A DNA stretch of 64,000 nt from Sebaldella termitidis ATCC 33386. GTDB lineage: Bacteria; Fusobacteriota; Fusobacteriia; Fusobacteriales; Leptotrichiaceae. A program made the position numbers and the translations under genes. Positions 34,631 through 43,724 of this stretch are shown in pieces (within the stretch, counting starts at the first letter, position 1; every line of letters starts with the position of its first letter). The DNA lies in contig NC_013517.1 of NCBI RefSeq assembly GCF_000024405.1, positions 1,302,001-1,366,000 of the forward strand, read 5' to 3'. The notes under the pieces were generated by a model, which saw only the letters and a program-made list of their open reading frames with translations, searched no databases and was not told the DNA's origin.

Positions 34631-35971
34631 ATGGAAGCAGGAATTTTTACCGTAAGTGAATTAAACAGAGCAGTAAAAGAATATCTTGAAGGCACGCGGG
34701 CTTTTAAGAATATTTATATACAGGGGGAGATATCCAATATCACTTATTATAAAAGCGGACACCTGTATTTTACTTTGAAGGACAATAAATCAAGTGTGAA
34801 ATGTGCTGTATTCAGATATATGATAAAAGGAGTTCCTAGGGATCTGAAGGAAGGGGATCAGGTAAAGCTCCTCGGGAGTGCTACTTTATACGAACAGGGA
34901 GGATCTTTTCAGGTAATCGGGGAACATCTTGAAAAGCAGAATAAGCTGGGTGAGCTTTATGAAAAATTTGAAAAGCTGAAAAAATATTATTTTGAATTAG
35001 GATATTTTAATGAGGAAATCAAGAAGAAACTTCCTAAAGTACCATTGAATATTGGGGTAGTTACAGCAGAAACAGGAGCAGCCATAAGGGATATTATTAA
35101 TACAGCGCATAAGAGATTTCGCAATGTAAATATATATTTATATCCTTCCAGGGTTCAGGGAGAAGGAGCCGCATATGAGGTAGCACGGGGGATAGAAATT
35201 TTTAACAGGGAAAATGTCAGGGAAAGACTGGATCTCGATTTTATAATAATCGGGAGAGGCGGAGGAAGTATAGAAGATCTCTGGGCCTTTAATGAAGAGC
35301 CTGTAATAGAAGCAGTATATAAATCTGATCTGCCCGTAATATCAGCTGTTGGTCATGAAATAGACAATCTTCTGTCTGATCTGACAGCAGATATAAGAGC
35401 AGCAACCCCTACACAGGCAATAGAAATTTCAGTGCCGCTGAAAAGTGATCTGATACAGGAACTGGAGTACAGAAAAAATCTTTTGAATAAGCATCTTATG
35501 AATGAAATTGCACTAATGAAAAATAATCTGGAGAAGAGAAAATCAAATTATATTATAAGAAATTTCCTGAATATACTCATTGAGAAAAAAATGATGATGA
35601 TAGATAAGGAAAATCGTCTGAACAAAAGTCTGAAGTATAAGATTGCTGCCAGCAGTGAAAAGCTTACAATGACAAAAAAGCTGCTTTCAAAAATTAAGCT
35701 GGAAGACAAAATAAAAGAGAAAAAAGAAGAACTGACAGATATGGAAAGGATATTGACAAAGCTGATTACCGAAAAAATAAAGGAATACAAAAATAATTTA
35801 GAGTATAAAAAGGCAGTAGCAGCAAAATATAATTCCGGTGAAATATTGAAACAGGGTTATACCCTTACAAAGTATAAGGGGAAATTAATAGTAAAAAAGG
35901 AAAGTCTGAAAAAAGATGATGAAATTACAACTGTATTTTCAGACGGGGAGATAAAAAGTATTGTTCGGTAG
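34631..35971 (+). CDS. xseA: Exodeoxyribonuclease VII large subunit
   Basis: 446 aa. An N-terminal OB fold (NIYIQGEISNITYYKSGHLYFTLKD) is followed by the conserved catalytic core (GVVTAETGAAIRDIINTAHKR, IIGRGGGSIEDLWAFNEE, PVISAVGHEID, DIRAATPTQAIE), a long coiled coil, and a C-terminal barrel ending GYTLTKYKGKLI. It degrades single-stranded DNA with the small subunit XseB, which is not encoded here. It starts 12 nt after the ArsC-like gene in the uvrB operon. Confidence 0.97.
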   Translation: MEAGIFTVSELNRAVKEYLEGTRAFKNIYIQGEISNITYYKSGHLYFTLKDNKSSVKCAVFRYMIKGVPRDLKEGDQVKLLGSATLYEQGGSFQVIGEHLEKQNKLGELYEKFEKLKKYYFELGYFNEEIKKKLPKVPLNIGVVTAETGAAIRDIINTAHKRFRNVNIYLYPSRVQGEGAAYEVARGIEIFNRENVRERLDLDFIIIGRGGGSIEDLWAFNEEPVIEAVYKSDLPVISAVGHEIDNLLSDLTADIRAATPTQAIEISVPLKSDLIQELEYRKNLLNKHLMNEIALMKNNLEKRKSNYIIRNFLNILIEKKMMMIDKENRLNKSLKYKIAASSEKLTMTKKLLSKIKLEDKIKEKKEELTDMERILTKLITEKIKEYKNNLEYKKAVAAKYNSGEILKQGYTLTKYKGKLIVKKESLKKDDEITTVFSDGEIKSIVR

Positions 35972-35995
35972 AATAAATTATATTTAAAAATATAT

Positions 35996-36023
35996 TTGCA
36001 TAATTTGTTTTTTTTGATACAAT
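35996..36023 (+). promoter_or_regulatory. Promoter of the TPR exported-protein gene
   Basis: TTGCAT (35996-36001), 16 nt, TACAAT (36018-36023). The start codon lies 29 nt downstream behind GGAGG. Confidence 0.55.
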
Positions 36024-36052
36024 ATAGTATATATAAAAATCTTGGAGGATCA

Positions 36053-36766
36053 ATGAAAAGAAGAATAGCAACGGTTTTATTGATTATTTTAGCATCAATT
36101 GCGATAGTCGGAGAACAAACTGCACCTGCAGGTGGAGAACCACCGGCTGCCGGCGGAGGTGCCAAGCCGCAGAGCGGAGGCGGAGCGAAACCGGAATCAC
36201 AGGTAAAAACAGAGAATGAAATAGATCAGATAATTCAGTCAGAATTAAACAATATAAATAATACTGATACAGCAGCAACGACAACAACGACAACTACTAC
36301 TTCCACTGTTGATACAGGAACTACTCCTACTATCGGCGGTGACGAAGCTTCAGACGGATCGAAGTTTAAAGTATACGATAACTATGAAAAAGCGATAAAA
36401 ACCAATCCTAGTTCCGGAGCGATATTCAGACTGTGTAATCTGTATTTCAGAGACGGTCTTTATGAAAGAGCCTTGAGTCTGGCAAAACAGGATAATGCAA
36501 GAGATATAAGAAACCTTTATGTTGTGGCACTCTCATCAAGACTTATGGGGAATTTTGACCAGTCAATACAGTATTATAATGAAATACTGGCAAGATACCC
36601 GAACTTCCTTGAAGCACATCTGGGTCTTGGAATCGCATATAAGTCAAAAAGAGATTTTAAAAGAGCTGTAGAATATCTGAAAACTTATAATAACTCAAGA
36701 AGAGATGAAAATGTAAATAGAGAAATTGCTCTTTTGAACAATATAATAAATGGAACTCTTAATTAA
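36053..36766 (+). CDS. Exported TPR-repeat protein with low-complexity linker
   Basis: About 237 aa. A signal peptide (KRRIATVLLIILASIAIVG) is followed by a Pro/Gly/Ala-rich stretch (GEPPAAGGGAKPQSGGG), a Thr-rich run near residue 70-85 and then TPR-like repeats (AIFRLCNLYFRDGLYERALSLAK, IQYYNEILARYPNFLEAHLGLGIAYKSKRDFKRAVEYL). It probably acts in the periplasm as a protein-interaction module. The Pro/Gly segment is strikingly GC-rich for this genome. Start chosen at ATG 36053 behind GGAGG; function unknown. Confidence 0.75.
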   Translation: MKRRIATVLLIILASIAIVGEQTAPAGGEPPAAGGGAKPQSGGGAKPESQVKTENEIDQIIQSELNNINNTDTAATTTTTTTTSTVDTGTTPTIGGDEASDGSKFKVYDNYEKAIKTNPSSGAIFRLCNLYFRDGLYERALSLAKQDNARDIRNLYVVALSSRLMGNFDQSIQYYNEILARYPNFLEAHLGLGIAYKSKRDFKRAVEYLKTYNNSRRDENVNREIALLNNIINGTLN

Positions 36767-36777
36767 AATAATCATAT

Positions 36778-36803
36778 GAGACTCTGTGAGGGGTCTCTTT
36801 TTT
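36778..36803 (+). terminator. Intrinsic terminator after the TPR gene
   Basis: GAGACTC (36778-36784) pairs with GGGTCTC (36791-36797), six-base loop, then six T. It ends right at the start codon of the next gene. Confidence 0.75.
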
Positions 36804-37289
36804 ATGGAAAAGCTGCGAAAAACTGAATTTTACAGACAGCTGTTTCATAAGCTGAAAGAAAAACACAGACAGAAAGAAGTTGAAAATATGGAAATAATAT
36901 TTGGAATGACAGGAACACTGTTTTTAGGACTCATGTTTTTGGCAGCAGGAAGATTTTTCCTTGAAAAAGAGAAAAAATTAAAAATAACAGGAATTAAAAC
37001 AACAGCAAAAATAACAGAAAAGAAGTCGGGATATAGAAAAAGCTTGCTGCTGACAGTAGAATACACAGCTGATAATAAAGTGATAAAAAAGAAAATTACA
37101 ACAAGCAGATTTTTATTTTCATTAGAAAAAGGCGACGAGGTAACTATTTTTTATAATAAAAATAAGCCTGAAAATTTTTGTTTTGAAAATGATAAAAGAT
37201 ATATTGTGCGTTCAGGCCTCTTCTTTTTTGCGGGACTAATGGAAATACTGGCATCAATTGCAGCATTTTTTACTTGGATATTAAAGTAA
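36804..37289 (+). CDS. DUF3592-like membrane protein
   Basis: About 161 aa. Two membrane segments, near residues 32-53 (GMTGTLFLGLMFLAAGRFFL) and at the C-terminus (LFFFAGLMEILASIAAFFTWI), flank a beta-rich domain (TAKITEKKSGYR...LTVEYTADNKVIKKKITTS...GDEVTIFYNKNKPENFCFEND). That is the DUF3592 layout. A clear paralogue lies in the prophage at 55382, sharing the FCFENDKR block. ATG 36888 would align better with that paralogue's start, so the N-terminal 28 residues are uncertain. The start overlaps the preceding terminator. Confidence 0.65.
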   Translation: MEKLRKTEFYRQLFHKLKEKHRQKEVENMEIIFGMTGTLFLGLMFLAAGRFFLEKEKKLKITGIKTTAKITEKKSGYRKSLLLTVEYTADNKVIKKKITTSRFLFSLEKGDEVTIFYNKNKPENFCFENDKRYIVRSGLFFFAGLMEILASIAAFFTWILK

Positions 37290-37730
37290 TCTGAATGATT
37301 CAAATATTCTCTGGGCTGTATAATAAAGAGATAAAATCTGTAATTGAAATATACAGTAAGAAATGTTAGAATAGTGGGAGGTCAAAAGAAAAAAGACTTT
37401 GAAAGAAGAAAAATTGCCGTAGGGGTTTTTGATTAATTGAAACAAAGAATAAATAGCAGTAAGACAGCTTCTGCAGAATAATCCTTTATTGAAAGATAGA
37501 AGAGTCTTGGTAAATTAGATTTTACAAAATATTCTTCAAAACTTTTAATTTAAATATCGGTTCATTTTTGTTATAATATAAAATAAGACTTTGCATTAAT
37601 ACAGCCGGATGCTATGAAATCGGACAGGAGATAATATCAGCTGTTTCATAGGTCTAAACAATAAGATTTTCAAGGATAAGAAATATATTTATAATAAGAT
37701 TATTATATAGTTTGAAGATTGGAGGAAAAT
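37290..37730. other. Intergenic region without a supportable gene
   Basis: About 440 bp. No ORF with a ribosome site. TATAAT-like boxes occur around 37575, where a promoter for the downstream small gene may lie. Nothing else distinct is seen. Confidence 0.4.
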
Positions 37731-37991
37731 ATGGATTTAAACATTGGGTTAGTAAAAGAAGGTTATTCACAGCATATAATCATAAAATATAAAGTAGAGG
37801 CAACAATAGAAAAAGGAATGAGAACCGGAAAAAAGAACAGAATGTATGAGTCAAACGAAGTAGATACACTTCAGGAGGTCAATGCAATTTTGAAATGGTT
37901 AGAGCAGGAAGGCTTAAAAGAAGGGGAAGTGATTGCTGATTTATCAATTTTAACAATTAATGAATTAGGTTTTATAAAAGAAAAAAAATAA
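37731..37991 (+). CDS. Small hypothetical protein
   Basis: 86 aa, soluble, behind TTGGAGG. Begins MDLNIGLVKEGYSQHIIIKYKVEATIE and ends in a Lys/Glu tail. No motif recognised. The beta-rich start and helix near VDTLQEVNAILKWLEQEGLKEG suggest a compact alpha/beta fold. It stands alone between non-coding stretches, followed by a terminator. Confidence 0.6.
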   Translation: MDLNIGLVKEGYSQHIIIKYKVEATIEKGMRTGKKNRMYESNEVDTLQEVNAILKWLEQEGLKEGEVIADLSILTINELGFIKEKK

Positions 37992-38064
37992 AAATTGTAC
38001 AGATTCATAGATAACAATCAGATAAGATATTTTAAATAAAATGTGTGAAAATTGGGAGACTAAG

Positions 38065-38113
38065 AGCTGCTAAATAAAATAGAAAAAATTCTATTAGTTT
38101 AACAGCTTTTTGT
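38065..38113 (+). terminator. Intrinsic terminator
   Basis: AGCTGCTAAA (38065-38074) pairs with TTTAACAGCT (38098-38107, one mismatch), followed by five T. The rest of the 311-nt gap up to dprA is very AT-rich with a TATAAT box about 25 nt before the dprA ribosome site and no gene. Confidence 0.65.
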
Positions 38114-38302
38114 TTTATAGAGTTTTTTTAAAAATTAATTTTTTACTGTTAGTAATATTTTTATGAATTTCATTTTTACAGTAATATAGTAATAAACAAA
38201 AAATGTAAATTTTTTAATGACGTTAAAAATATTATAAAAATTATATATTTATGATTAATTTTATGTTATAATATAAAAGAGTAAATTTATCAAGGGGGCA
38301 GT

Positions 38303-39007
38303 ATGGGGTGGATAAACTTAAGGGAGTTTGGAATAAAGGACTCCCTCATATTAAAATTTATGAAAGAATTCAAAAGCTTTGAATCATTTATCAGAGATGA
38401 AAATCTCAGAATATTGGACAGAGATATAAGAGCAAAGGTTTTACTCGCAGCTTTGCATGATAACAGAAAATTTTATGAAAAACTGCAAGAGAGTAATATC
38501 CGTTTGCTAGAATATACAAGTGATGATTATCCGGAAAATCTGAGAAATATACAGGATCCGCCGCTTTTCCTTTACGTTGCCGGAAAGATAAAATTCGGTG
38601 AAAGAAATATCGGGGTGGTAGGAACCAGAAGAAATACAATTTATGGAAAGGTTTCCTGTGAAAGTATATTAAAGGAATTACTGGAATATGATGTGAACAT
38701 AGTCAGCGGTCTGGCACTTGGAATAGACACCATTGCCCATGAATTCACACTAAAGAAAAACTGCTGCTGTATCGGCGTAGTAGGAAGCGGACTGGATAAA
38801 ATATTTCCTTATGAAAGCAGAAAATTATGGGAAAGAATACCTGAAAACGGAATGTTAATAAGTGAGTATCCGCCGGGAAGCGAACCTCTGAAATGGAATT
38901 TTCCAAGAAGAAACAGAATTATTGCAGGACTTTCGCAGGGGATACTTTTATGTGAGAGCTATGAGAAGGGAGGAGGTCTAGTAAATAGTCGCTTCCAGAG
39001 GAAATAA
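38303..39007 (+). pseudogene. dprA: dprA 5' part, interrupted by the prophage
   Basis: 234 codons. The N-terminal SAM-like region (ILKFMKEFKSFESFI) and most of the Rossmann core are normal: NIGVVGTRRNTIYGK, VSGLALGIDTIAHEF, GVVGSGLDKIFPYES, ISEYPPGSEPLKWNFPRRNRIIAGLSQGILLCESYEKGGGLV. Normal DprA continues with a 'SLIT(A/S)RxAxExGR.VFAVPG' segment and a C-terminal domain; here it breaks after GGGLVNSR into RFQRK and a stop. A serine recombinase gene begins 157 nt on. DprA loads RecA on incoming single-stranded DNA during transformation. The 3' part should lie at the other prophage end, outside the window. Confidence 0.85.
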
Positions 39008-39032
39008 AACTTTTTAAAAATAAGAGACCTCC
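38972..39032. other. Candidate attL region of the prophage
   Basis: dprA homology ends at about 38985-39000. An exact 8-bp inverted repeat, GGAGGTCT (38972-38979) and AGACCTCC (39025-39032), brackets the break, and the large serine recombinase gene is next. Serine integrases recombine at short cores in imperfect inverted repeats. The exact core cannot be fixed without the right-hand end or an intact dprA. Confidence 0.5.
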
Positions 39033-39163
39033 AAGTAAATAATGAAAGCTGGTGATTATTTTTTATATATTATAAATTTTAGATTTTTTAAACTGTTCTA
39101 TAATAATATGATTATGATAAAATGGTTAACGTTTATTTGGTTTTATATTTATTTTTTTGGTTT

Positions 39164-40573
39164 TTACAAAAAATAAATCTCAAATCTGTAATTATTTTCA
39201 AATCTTACTTCAATTGCCAGTTGAAGTAATTTTTTTAGTTTAATTCTGTCTTTCTCATAGTAAAAATCAATTACTTTTTTTAAGATATCCTTTTTATTTT
39301 CTGTAGCTTGTTCACTGGACAGAATATACTGGAGTCTTTTAATCTCTTCAGTATTAGAAAGAATACTATTGTCGATTTTACTTTGTTCTTCCAGGATCTT
39401 ATCAATCATAAAGTCGTTATTTTTAACTTTGATAAATTTATGGGCAAGATCATTTTTATCATTCTCGAGTTTTATATTATCATTCAGAAGCTGATTCAGT
39501 CTAATTCGTATTTTAGAGTTTGGATCATAAACATCATGATCCAAATTTGATATTTCATCTTCAATTTTTTTAATAACTTCTTTCTCTAATACATCTGCCC
39601 TTTTCATTTTACACCGGCAGATTTTTTTATTAGAACAGACATAATATTGGTTGTTCCTTAAAGTTGTTCCGTAAAGTTTCCAGCCACAGTAGCAAAATAC
39701 GACTCCACCTAATAAATATTTTTCATTATCTGTTATCCGGATTTTTTTAAAACTTCTTTTTTCAATGATTTCCTGAACAGAGTAGAAGGTATCATGATCA
39801 ATTATACTTTCCCAGTTACCGGGAACTTCAATAATATCATCATTTGTTTTAATTCTTTTGCCTTGAAAATAGATATATTTACCGTATACATTAATACCAA
39901 TATATGTTTTATTCATAAGGATCTGCTTAACAGTGGTGTAACCCATATTATGTTTTTTAGCAATATTATTTAAGCTTTCTCCTTTTAAAGCTAACTGAAA
40001 CATTTCTTTTACTATATCAGCTTCTTTTTCCTGAACAATTGGTATTTTATCAATCATTTTATATCCAAGCGGGACACCGGTTAATTTAAAGCCCTGTTTG
40101 GCTTTGCTAAGTGTTTCTATTTTATACCGGTCTTTAGTCATATGATATTCAGCATCGTTATAAAATACATCGAACATCCACATCTGCCTTGTTTTAGTTT
40201 CATACTTTCCAAGCCTTAATGAATAAAGTTCTATTTTCTGGGCTTCAGCTAAATTAATTAACGGGATAGAGATCAGAGGATCCCGGGCCACTCTTCCGAT
40301 TTCTTTGATAAATACTACGTTTATAAGACCTCTTTCAACTTTATTAAACATTTTTATTAAATCTTCTCTTTCAGAAGAGTAGCCACTTTCAATATCCCAG
40401 TAGACATTTTCTAAAATCCAGTCTGGTTCTCTGTTTTCTTCAAATTCTGTAGTAAGTGTTTTAATTCGGTCCTTTATTTTAGACAGGCTTAAAACTTTCT
40501 CACGTGATAGTTTCATTTCCTCGTCTGATAGATCATCACGTGAGATTCTTGCATATATTGCTACATATTTCAT
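39164..40573 (-). CDS. int: Large serine recombinase (phage integrase)
   Basis: 469 aa. N-terminal resolvase domain with the catalytic motif YARISRDD (Arg9, Ser11) and IKEIGRVARDP. A recombinase domain follows (GFKLTGVPLGY, IVKEMFQLALKGESLNNIAKK), then a zinc ribbon (FCYCGWKLYG ... YYVCSNKKICRCKM) and a C-terminal coiled coil. It integrates the phage and, with a directionality factor, excises it. It lies at the left prophage end, transcribed towards the attachment site inside dprA. Its start overlaps the stop of a 32-codon ORF. Confidence 0.95.
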   Translation of the reverse strand: MKYVAIYARISRDDLSDEEMKLSREKVLSLSKIKDRIKTLTTEFEENREPDWILENVYWDIESGYSSEREDLIKMFNKVERGLINVVFIKEIGRVARDPLISIPLINLAEAQKIELYSLRLGKYETKTRQMWMFDVFYNDAEYHMTKDRYKIETLSKAKQGFKLTGVPLGYKMIDKIPIVQEKEADIVKEMFQLALKGESLNNIAKKHNMGYTTVKQILMNKTYIGINVYGKYIYFQGKRIKTNDDIIEVPGNWESIIDHDTFYSVQEIIEKRSFKKIRITDNEKYLLGGVVFCYCGWKLYGTTLRNNQYYVCSNKKICRCKMKRADVLEKEVIKKIEDEISNLDHDVYDPNSKIRIRLNQLLNDNIKLENDKNDLAHKFIKVKNNDFMIDKILEEQSKIDNSILSNTEEIKRLQYILSSEQATENKKDILKKVIDFYYEKDRIKLKKLLQLAIEVRFENNYRFEIYFL

Positions 40574-40668
40574 ATGGAGATGTCCATCTCATTGTATAAC
40601 AGAAATACCAGATTCCAGAATTCCTCTATTCTTGTCTTTCTTTCAGTTTCATTCATTTCTATTTTCAT
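40570..40668 (-). CDS. Small ORF overlapping the integrase start
   Basis: 32 aa (MKIEMNETERKTRIEEFWNL then a hydrophobic-acidic tail), ATG behind a perfect AAGGAGG. Its TGA overlaps the integrase ATG as ATGA, the usual sign of translational coupling. It could be a leader controlling integrase synthesis or a tiny directionality partner. Too short to assign to a family. Confidence 0.6.
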   Translation of the reverse strand: MKIEMNETERKTRIEEFWNLVFLLYNEMDISI

Positions 40669-40683
40669 GATTCCTCCTTACTG

Positions 40684-41400
40684 TTAAAAAATATCATCTG
40701 CAGTTAAATCATTACTTTTTTCATTAGTGTTATCTTGTATATCTTCTATATCATCAGTAATAATTTCAGCTTCAGAAATATCATTTAAATTTACGTTTAC
40801 TTCTTCCTGTTCATACATTCCCTCAAGTTCTTCAATAAATGCTTCTCTCAAGGCTTGTGCCTTGGCGACTTTTGTGACCATGGTCACCGGTTTATTGGTC
40901 CAGTTAGCATTAACAGTGCCGTCTTTCTTTCTTCCGATGTATTCATCAAGATTAACTTCTACACTGACAGGATTTTCCCAGTCTTTACGATAAACAGTAC
41001 ACCATGCTCCGATAAGTTTTTCAGTTTCTTTTATGTATATGGTACCATCTCTTTTGATGAGTTCATTAGTTTCTTTGTTCATAACATATATTCCGACTTT
41101 TTTACCATTGTATTGTACATTTTTGATGGCACGCTTTTCAAGTGCATCTCTTGCGACTACCATTGTAGCAGGTTCATGACCATATTTAATAAGATAAGCT
41201 TCTTTGATAAAAGGATTTAACTGTCTCGATTTACACAGATGCATAAAATATACAATTTCCTGATCAGTTACAGCTCCCTGGCCGTTCACAAGATATTTTC
41301 TTACAATACCCGGATTTAGTTTTACCTGATCATTTCCAACTTTGAATATCATTGTCTGTTTATCTTTTTCATTACTGTTGATGTTATTCTCTACTCTCAT
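40684..41400 (-). CDS. bet: Phage single-strand annealing protein, Bet/RecT type
   Basis: 238 aa, family-typical length. It contains the RecT/Bet core: TDQEIVYFMHLCKSRQLNPFIKEAYLIKYG, ATMVVARDALEKRA, GAWCTVYRKDW and VTKVAKAQALREAFIEELEGMYEQEE, then an acidic tail. It anneals complementary strands made by the partner exonuclease, here the YqaJ gene upstream. It is part of the leftward early operon. Confidence 0.9.
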   Translation of the reverse strand: MRVENNINSNEKDKQTMIFKVGNDQVKLNPGIVRKYLVNGQGAVTDQEIVYFMHLCKSRQLNPFIKEAYLIKYGHEPATMVVARDALEKRAIKNVQYNGKKVGIYVMNKETNELIKRDGTIYIKETEKLIGAWCTVYRKDWENPVSVEVNLDEYIGRKKDGTVNANWTNKPVTMVTKVAKAQALREAFIEELEGMYEQEEVNVNLNDISEAEIITDDIEDIQDNTNEKSNDLTADDIF

Positions 41401-41409
41401 ATTCTCCTC

Positions 41410-42621
41410 CTATAAATTTTTGATTATTTTTTGTTCTACCTCATAAAAGCAATCGGAGCTTGCAAAGTCTCCGCCTTCCTGCATTTCTGTTGCGGGTTCT
41501 TCTTTCCAGTAACCAAAGATTCTGCCGTCACTTTCCCTTCGGTAATAAATATATTTTGTAATACTCCATCTACGTGATTCCCCATATTCTTCACTTACAT
41601 AAAGTAGGCTATTTTCTTCAGCAGCATCTTCATAATATTCATTTTTGCTTATTTGAATTTTTTCATTCGTGAATTTTGGAATAGAGTATTTATCATATTC
41701 GATTTCTTCATTATCAAGAAAATTCTTAAGTCTTATAGCTTTTTGAATATCAGAATTAGCTATTTTTATAACTAATGCTGTGTAATCATCCTTTGAAGAT
41801 ATCTTTTTTCTGTTATCAAATGTAAGATTTTTTTCAAAGTCATCAGTATTTCTAACAGGACGTTCAATACTTTCTTTCTCAATATCTTTATCTATTTTCT
41901 TTCGTTCTTCCTCAAGAGCTTTTTCAACAGCTTCCTGTTTTTCTTTGGCAGCCTTTTCTTTAACTTTTTCTTCCTGAGCTCTTCTGAAGTTAGCAGTAGT
42001 TTCTATTCTTGGAATAATATTACTAATTTCAGTATCAAAGATAGACTTGACATCATCAAAAGTGATTTTATTAATCAGGTTAGCATTATTTTTTTCAATT
42101 TCTTTCAGGATATAGTTATACTTATCATGATTTTTACTGGCTTTAATAGTTATATCTTCTTCGATTTTCTTAAGAGTGAAAGTTTTATTGGTAATTTTAC
42201 TATCCAGTTTAATGAATTCGTGAATTTCTTCCGGTATATTCATTTCTGCCAGAATTTTAGATTTGGCAGCAGTAGCAAGTTTTACTTTTTTCTCTTTTTC
42301 TTCTTCTTCGAAGCTTTTTATCTGGACATCTATACTATTGCTTATATCAGATATTTCTTTTACAGCAGAGTCTATTTTCTCTAAAAATTCAGATATCCCT
42401 TCTTTTCCTTTTTCCTCAACATATTTTTTGGCTTCTTTTAGTTTAGCCACTATTTTATTTAAATTTGCCCGGTCTTTTTTGGAAGAGGTCACAATATCTT
42501 CTGTAACAATTGTACCAGCATATTTATTTCTTATTTCTTCAAGAAAAGTATCCAGTTTTTCAATATTGGTTTGTATTGCTATTTGTTGTGTAACTTTGGT
42601 CTCCAGCTGAAATTCATCCAT
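41410..42621 (-). CDS. DUF1351-like phage protein
   Basis: About 403 aa. Highly charged and helical: an N-terminal coil (KLDTFLEEIRNKYAGTIVTEDIVTSSKKDRANLNKI), a long Lys/Glu coiled coil and a beta-rich C-terminal 130 residues. The N-terminal 300 residues resemble DUF1351 proteins found beside phage annealing proteins. It is translated behind AAGGAGG at ATG 42621 and overlaps the end of the preceding small gene by 8 nt. Likely a recombination or replication accessory; role unproven. Confidence 0.7.
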   Translation of the reverse strand: MDEFQLETKVTQQIAIQTNIEKLDTFLEEIRNKYAGTIVTEDIVTSSKKDRANLNKIVAKLKEAKKYVEEKGKEGISEFLEKIDSAVKEISDISNSIDVQIKSFEEEEKEKKVKLATAAKSKILAEMNIPEEIHEFIKLDSKITNKTFTLKKIEEDITIKASKNHDKYNYILKEIEKNNANLINKITFDDVKSIFDTEISNIIPRIETTANFRRAQEEKVKEKAAKEKQEAVEKALEEERKKIDKDIEKESIERPVRNTDDFEKNLTFDNRKKISSKDDYTALVIKIANSDIQKAIRLKNFLDNEEIEYDKYSIPKFTNEKIQISKNEYYEDAAEENSLLYVSEEYGESRRWSITKYIYYRRESDGRIFGYWKEEPATEMQEGGDFASSDCFYEVEQKIIKNL

Positions 42622-42805
42622 TGTTTTCCTCCTTATAAATTGTTTTGCCATCCAGAATTATTTCTTTTGTTTCTGAAAAAGGTAAAACAAACCTAAATCC
42701 GTGTTTTTTCTGAAACTGGTAGTCAATATTATCTTTACATACTTTAGCATCAAAAATATCTGCTTTTCTGCTTTTTCCGTCATATCCTATAATTTCTAAC
42801 AGCAT
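42614..42805 (-). CDS. Small hypothetical phage protein
   Basis: 63 aa behind GGAGGG. Begins MLLEIIGYDGKSRKADIF; basic, beta-rich. It lies between the exonuclease and the DUF1351-like gene, overlapping the latter by 8 nt, so it is translated with them. No family recognised. Confidence 0.65.
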   Translation of the reverse strand: MLLEIIGYDGKSRKADIFDAKVCKDNIDYQFQKKHGFRFVLPFSETKEIILDGKTIYKEENNG

Positions 42806-42814
42806 TATCCCTCC

Positions 42815-43490
42815 TTAAATTATTAGTCTTTTTATAAGTGGCGGCTCTATATTATTCTCAATATAGGACCAAAATTCTATTTCTTTTTCCTGTAGCTTTT
42901 TTATTTCATTTTTAAAATCATCTCTATAAATGGTATAAGTTTTAATTTCTTTCTTCAGATCAAATTCATCATCTTCAAAACATTTAAATCTTATATCAGC
43001 TACAAGGACAGCGAATTCATAGTTGGTTACCAGAAAGTAGTGTAGTATCTGATATAAATAAGTTTCAGGAATATTATTTTTCCAGTATTGCAGATAAACA
43101 GAATAGTTATGTATTGTAGTGGTTTTGATTTCCAGTATTCCTGTTTTCTTATTCGATAAAACTATTTCACCATCCAGACTGGCACGTATAAAATCAAAGT
43201 TTTTATGAACATAATAATCTTTAACTTCATATATTTTTTTATCAGGATTATCAATCTTATATTGTTTTCTAATGATATCTTCGAGTTTTTTTCCTCTTTC
43301 AGTGGCTTCATTAGTATATTCTTCTATTGGATTACCAGAAGCACTTTTTTTCTTCTCTTTCCAGAGATCAATTATATTTTTATAATTGTTTACTCCCATT
43401 ATTATCCCGGCATCACTTCCTGCCTATTCCCAAACTTCTTAGTCTTAACCAGTCTTGTCTGTCTGCCGGTAGTATTTTCTTAAAGTTCAT
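42815..43490 (-). pseudogene. YqaJ-type phage exonuclease gene with a frameshift
   Basis: The frame from ATG 43490 (GGAGG upstream) gives MNFKKILPADRQDWLRLRSLGIG and then stops. The continuation GGSDAGIIMGVNNYKNIIDLW lies in the next frame, so the active-site GIGGSDA motif is split by one extra T on the plus strand at 43421. Downstream the nuclease signatures are intact: ATERGKKLEDIIRKQY, ASLDGEIV and ILEIKTTTIHNY (D-ExK). YqaJ enzymes resect double-strand ends for the Bet partner. It may be a recent inactivation, a read error, or recoding; internal starts at 43399 would lack the motif. Confidence 0.8.
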
Positions 43491-43666
43491 ATGGACCTCC
43501 TTGATTTATATAGATATTTTTGTTATTATATGGCATCTAGTTAACAAAGTTGTTATTCTTTTTTAGCAAGAGGGCAGTATAAGCTCTCTTTTTAGTTTTC
43601 TCAATCCTTATTGAACTGGCTTTGTAAGTTTCCTATTATCAGTGGCAGAAGTACATTGCAGTGTTC

Positions 43667-43695
43667 TTGAATTTTTAATTTTTTTATGCTATAAA
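43667..43695 (+). promoter_or_regulatory. Promoter of a lone membrane-protein gene
   Basis: TTGAAT (43667-43672), 17 nt, TATAAA (43690-43695), followed by GGAG and an ATG at 43725. It gives the next gene its own transcript, opposite to the surrounding early operon. Confidence 0.6.
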
Positions 43696-43724
43696 TTTGT
43701 ATGAATAATAAATAAGGAGATATT

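Noticed and set aside
36290-36310. Run of Thr codons in the TPR gene as a possible phase-variable repeat
   Set aside because: The codons are mixed (ACG, ACA, ACT), so it is not a uniform nucleotide repeat prone to slippage.
43567-43593. Hairpin with T-run between the YqaJ gene and the small membrane-protein gene
   Set aside because: It would terminate plus-strand transcription, but no plus-strand gene lies upstream; purpose unclear and one stem pair is weak.
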